The translations under genes and the position numbers were made by a program. A model generated the notes under the pieces. The model was not told where the DNA came from, did no database searches, and saw only the letters and a list, made by a program, of their open reading frames with translations. Below are positions 60,162-64,000 of a stretch of 64,000 nt of DNA, one piece after another; positions within the stretch are counted from its first letter, which is position 1; each line of letters opens with the position of its first letter. Where the stretch lies: positions 15,049,502 to 15,113,501 of the forward strand of contig CM067570.1 in NCBI GenBank assembly GCA_034336665.1, in the 5' to 3' direction. The DNA is from Luscinia megarhynchos (taxonomy: Eukaryota; Chordata; Aves; Passeriformes; Turdidae).

Positions 60162-60759
60162 ATCGATTTGGAAAATAGGGCTGTGGTCTCTCCCCTCCAA
60201 CCCCAAGGCCCAGCCCCAGCTGTGGGGGTTATTTGATTAAGATACACAGGGGAGACAGTTGCTGACTGAACACCAGCAACCACCAGTCCTCCCCTCACCC
60301 TCATCTCCTTTGCCTGAGGCCTCCCTTTGTCCTGGCTGGGCATGCTCAGGGAGCCAGGACTCTCCCATCCCAGCACCTGCAGCTCTGGGCTAAAGGTCCA
60401 GTATACAGCTGGAGCCACTCCTTCCCTTATCACCTGAGCTGCAGTAAATATGTGTGCTACCAAAGGTGAATGAGGGGACACTGTGCCCGTGGGGACAGAC
60501 ACCAGGGATCACTTGTCCTTGGACCCAGGAGGGGAGGAGGACATCTCCCTTCTGCTTGGGCTCTACAGGGATGCTGAGAGGGACTGAGATGTCCCCCATT
60601 GGGACACACCTCTCTCAGGGGGCCCAGGATGGGCTTGTGCTGAGGGGCACTGAACACACACAGGATGTTCCCAAGCAGCCGAGCAAAGTCCCAGTGCAAA
60701 AGGGGATGCTGAGGTGCAATGCCCAGCAAGAGCCAGCAGAAATAAGATTCCAAATCAAT

Positions 60760-63700
60760 AGAGGGTTAATAAAGAGGTTTTAATTTCACAAAAATCTATC
60801 TACACATCATTTAAAAACGGGCAGGGGGAACCCAAGAGCAAAAACTGTAAAGAATAGAGAGGAACAGGTCTGCTAAAACACAGAGAAAAGCACTGCTCCA
60901 CATCAACAGTGTAAAGAACCATAAAGTCAGGGTGCAGGCAGAAGCCAGAGGCAGGCAAGGCTGGAGTCTGGCAGCAAACCACATGGACAGCAGCTGCCAG
61001 GGGTCCTGCACCCCTTTTTCTCTCTTTGGTGGGCAAGTACAGGGATAATTAGCTCCATTAAAAACAAAGCAGATGAGTTATTCCCAGCTCCCCCTCCCGG
61101 ATCACGACGTTCCCCACGTGCCTGGTGCCAGGGTGAACCCTAGCAGGAAGCGCTGAGCTGGCACTCAGCCCTTCCTCGAGTGCAGGGCTGCAGGACAGGA
61201 AGGAAGATGCACGGGCGATCTTATCTGTGCTGCACTGAGCAGGGGGAAGGCGGGGCCGAGGCCACAGGTGTTGCAGAGCTCGCTCTCCTCCCGTCAGTGC
61301 CACTCTGCTGCTCCAGTTGGGAGAACAGTCCTTGCTTTGCAGAGGCTCTTTGTGCAGCCCAGCTGGCCAGGGCTCCCCAGGGACCCGCACACAAGCTCCA
61401 GTTCAAGTCCCCTCTCAGATTAGGGGTGTAAATCAAAAGCAAATTTTCCGTCAGACAATGAACGAAGCGACAAAAGGAACAGAGGGATGGGAGTTTTTTT
61501 GAGTTTCTGTGCTGAATCACACTTGTACTAAACTAGGCTGATTCACAAGTGGGTAAATGTTTAACTGAGGAAGAGCTAGTACATGTTCAGGGCCCACAGC
61601 TAAGCTTCACCTACCTATACCCAAGGACAGGTATCCCACATGGAAGGGCCAACCTTACTGAAGTTGCTGCTGCAACAGTGTGATCAGTGGGAATGACAAC
61701 TGCTGGGCAGCACATCTCTTGAGGATTACACACCTGTCATCCTTCCCCCCTGCTCTTGGGCAGGGAAAAAGTGGCTTCTGCAAGGAAGGGGCTCTGTGGA
61801 CATTCCTGCCCTGGTGAAGGTGCAACTGAGCTGTCATATGCCAAATAAAAAAGCTTAAATTATAGTACATGTCTGCAAATTCTTAATGAATAGAATAACA
61901 AGCAAGAACTTTTCATAAAACAAGGAACACTAGTTTCAAGCATCAGCTTTTGCACCTTGATCCAAACAAAACTGGTTTAAAACAAAAGTTACTGCACTGA
62001 AAAATCAGGCAATGTTTGTTTTTATTATAAATTAACTGGAGTGCAGCGCCTTGTGAAAACAACCTTGTCACCCAAAAAAGCAGAGCTGACTTCTGATACT
62101 ACAGGAATACCAGTTATTTACAGCACAAGCATAGGATGTGCCTGGGGAAAACAGGTTTGCCCTCTGGACGGAGCAGTCCATCACATTCGCAGGGAGATCA
62201 GTTCAAAGGACAACTCCCACATCACCACCTCTTCCCATCGCCCAGAATTCAACCAAAACGAGTACTGACAATAGGAAAGTATAATGCTTTGTAATAAATT
62301 AACACACACCCACCTCGGGCTGCATCTCACCAGATAAACACTGTGGCATGCCTACAGCCAAGCCTTTGCTCCTGGCTCAGAGACCAGAAGATGCTGCTGT
62401 GACCAGGGCCCCTGTGCTGCTCCCACCTGGGACTGGGAGGGAGATCAGTCTTCACCACTCCAGGGTCCCCTGTGCTCGAGGTGGGGAGGACACCACGCTG
62501 TCTCTGAGAAGAGGCCCCTGAGGGCAGCGACACACCCTGCCAGGATAAACTCTAGTGTGCAAGTGCCCGTGAAAGGTGCCTGCTTGTCTCCAAAATCGAT
62601 GGTTTTGTCTGCTTTGCTGCAGCCAATTTATTCCTGAGAAACTCCTAATGATAGTTTAAAAAACTCAGAAACTATCTCAACAGCAAAAAAGGTGATTTTC
62701 TTATTTTTTTTTCCTTAAGTCTTTCACCTCTAAAACTCAGGCTGCAAAACTAGAGGCCAAAACAAGAGCAACTACTCTGCCTACAGCAACAACTCCTCTG
62801 AAATGAGTAAATGTCAGTGAAAGGAAACATCTGCCCCTGCTTAATTAGTGCAAAGGTGCTGAAAAAAAAAGAACTTAATATGCTTCTCCCCCCACTGCTG
62901 AAACAAGCTATAAAAAGAGCATCATGCTTCTAAACCCAGCAGAAGGCATCACTTCTTCCTAACCATGTTCTGTTAATGGTGAACATGGAAGGGTCTTCTG
63001 AAAGCTTTCCACCTGGTTTAGCTTCACAGTTTGAGCACTCTTGCACTCCTCAGAGAGGAGAATGGAGACGTGGCTGCAGTACAAAGCCTCTTACCCTGGG
63101 GTAACACAAGACCATGGCAAGACCACGGTTCAATCACAGAGCAGTTCAGGTGCCAGGTGCTGCACAGGAAGGGTAATGCCAGAATGTTTTTCCCTTCCAG
63201 AATATGCAGAGGCTGTCTCTCACCTCCTGCCACTGCTCTGTTGCTCCAGGTACTCAGCTATCCCAGAGTCACACTGGAGCAGCCCTAAGCAACACAACTC
63301 CAGCGTGGAACACAGCACGCCCATCGAGAGACCTCACCTCTCCAAACGGCACTGATGCAACAACCTCATGGAGAAAATGCAATCAAATAACAGAACTTGT
63401 AAAACAAAAGAAATCACAGATATAATCTCACGTCTAAATGGGGATGACAGTGAATGGTGTAAAAAAACAACAGAGCTGCCACCAGGTATCAATACATTCC
63501 ACAGCACCGACAGTTTGTTTCCTGGAACCGCACGTAAATAGCCATGAATGTCACAACGCATCAGCTTGAGTGATTCCAAAATGCCTGTCAGCCAGATAAC
63601 TGGCAAGAGCCTGCTCAGTGATCTGGCTTTCCAGTGAATATTACTAACACAACACACGCCAGGTTACAGTCTATTGCTTAAATTGCTCTTGGAGAAAAGA

Positions 63701-64000
63701 AAAAAAAGCGCCAAGTGATATGTAAATCTTCGCCACTCACATCTCACAGGTGAATGGGCTTTTAAAGTCGAGTCTCTTTTTGCACTATTTTTTAAACCAG
63801 TTTATGAGCAGCTGTAGTCTTGTGGCTTGTTACAACTCTTTAAGGCTCCATGCTGACAAAATCATTTGAGAAACATAAAAAATTTCACCACAGGAGGATC
63901 GCTCTGGATGTCAAGGTTTAAACGTGAAGTTCAGGCCCAGGACTCGCAGAGATGGTTCAACAAACTGAGCATCCCGTATTTCTACCTTTTGTCTCATGTT
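60760..64000 (-). other. USP37: Probable 3' UTR of USP37 (no coding exon seen)
   Basis: USP37 lies tail to tail with VIL1 in mammals. This stretch is AT-richer than the VIL1 exons, has no recognisable exon on either strand, and on the minus strand has an ATTAAA at 60779-60784 that could end the transcript. Minus-strand AATAAA also occurs near 62018 and 62628 and may give shorter forms. I did not find the USP37 coding end, so it would lie beyond base 64000. The assignment rests on synteny and composition only. Confidence 0.4.

Noticed and set aside
60781..63700. Search for a new small gene in the AT-rich tail
   Set aside because: Frames are short, unsupported by splice-like borders and interrupted. 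3' UTR sequence is the simpler reading.
63911..64000. 29-codon open frame at the right edge on the minus strand, considered as the end of USP37
   Set aside because: It does not resemble the USP37 C-terminus as I know it, and short open ends at a window edge are common by chance.

Overview
The window is vertebrate nuclear DNA, almost certainly from a bird. The genes are split into short exons with GT-AG introns and follow the gene order known from human 2q35: ARPC2, AAMP, PNKD with TMBIM1 nested antisense, CATIP, SLC11A1, CTDSP1, VIL1 and, by position, USP37. The villin headpiece (RSAF then LPLWKQQ, 826 residues in total) resembles chicken rather than mammalian villin but is not identical, so this is probably a non-chicken bird. 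The species cannot be named from the sequence.

Layout: 1-17.7 kb is ARPC2 (+), entered inside intron 1, in AT-richer DNA with long introns. From 18.6 to 60.2 kb the DNA is GC-rich and compact: AAMP (-), PNKD short form (+), TMBIM1 (-), PNKD long form (+), CATIP (+), SLC11A1 (+), CTDSP1 (+) with a miR-26 hairpin in intron 4, and VIL1 (+). From about 60.8 kb to the end is AT-richer DNA without coding exons, probably the 3' UTR of USP37 on the minus strand. ARPC2 and AAMP end tail to tail. AAMP/PNKD-short and TMBIM1/PNKD-long start head to head from CpG-rich shared promoters. Coding exons were joined by hand; every assembled frame closes without a stop, giving ARPC2 300 aa (first 74 coding bases outside the window), AAMP 423, PNKD short 133, PNKD long 355, TMBIM1 307, CATIP 361, SLC11A1 548, CTDSP1 258 and VIL1 826.

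The genes do not form one pathway. ARPC2 and VIL1 build and bundle or sever actin, CATIP links actin to cilia, SLC11A1 and TMBIM1 act on late endosomes and lysosomes, PNKD-long is a glyoxalase-II-like metallo-hydrolase, and CTDSP1 dephosphorylates the RNA polymerase II tail and hosts a microRNA. I found no mobile-element system, CRISPR or wholly new gene system. The noteworthy signals are a miR-26a-type mature sequence at the position of mammalian miR-26b, the phase-compatible three-transcript PNKD locus, paired CRE and ZNF143-like sites in the two divergent promoters, a stop codon buried in the CATIP polyadenylation signal, a GC-AG intron in TMBIM1, and a duplicated element upstream of VIL1.
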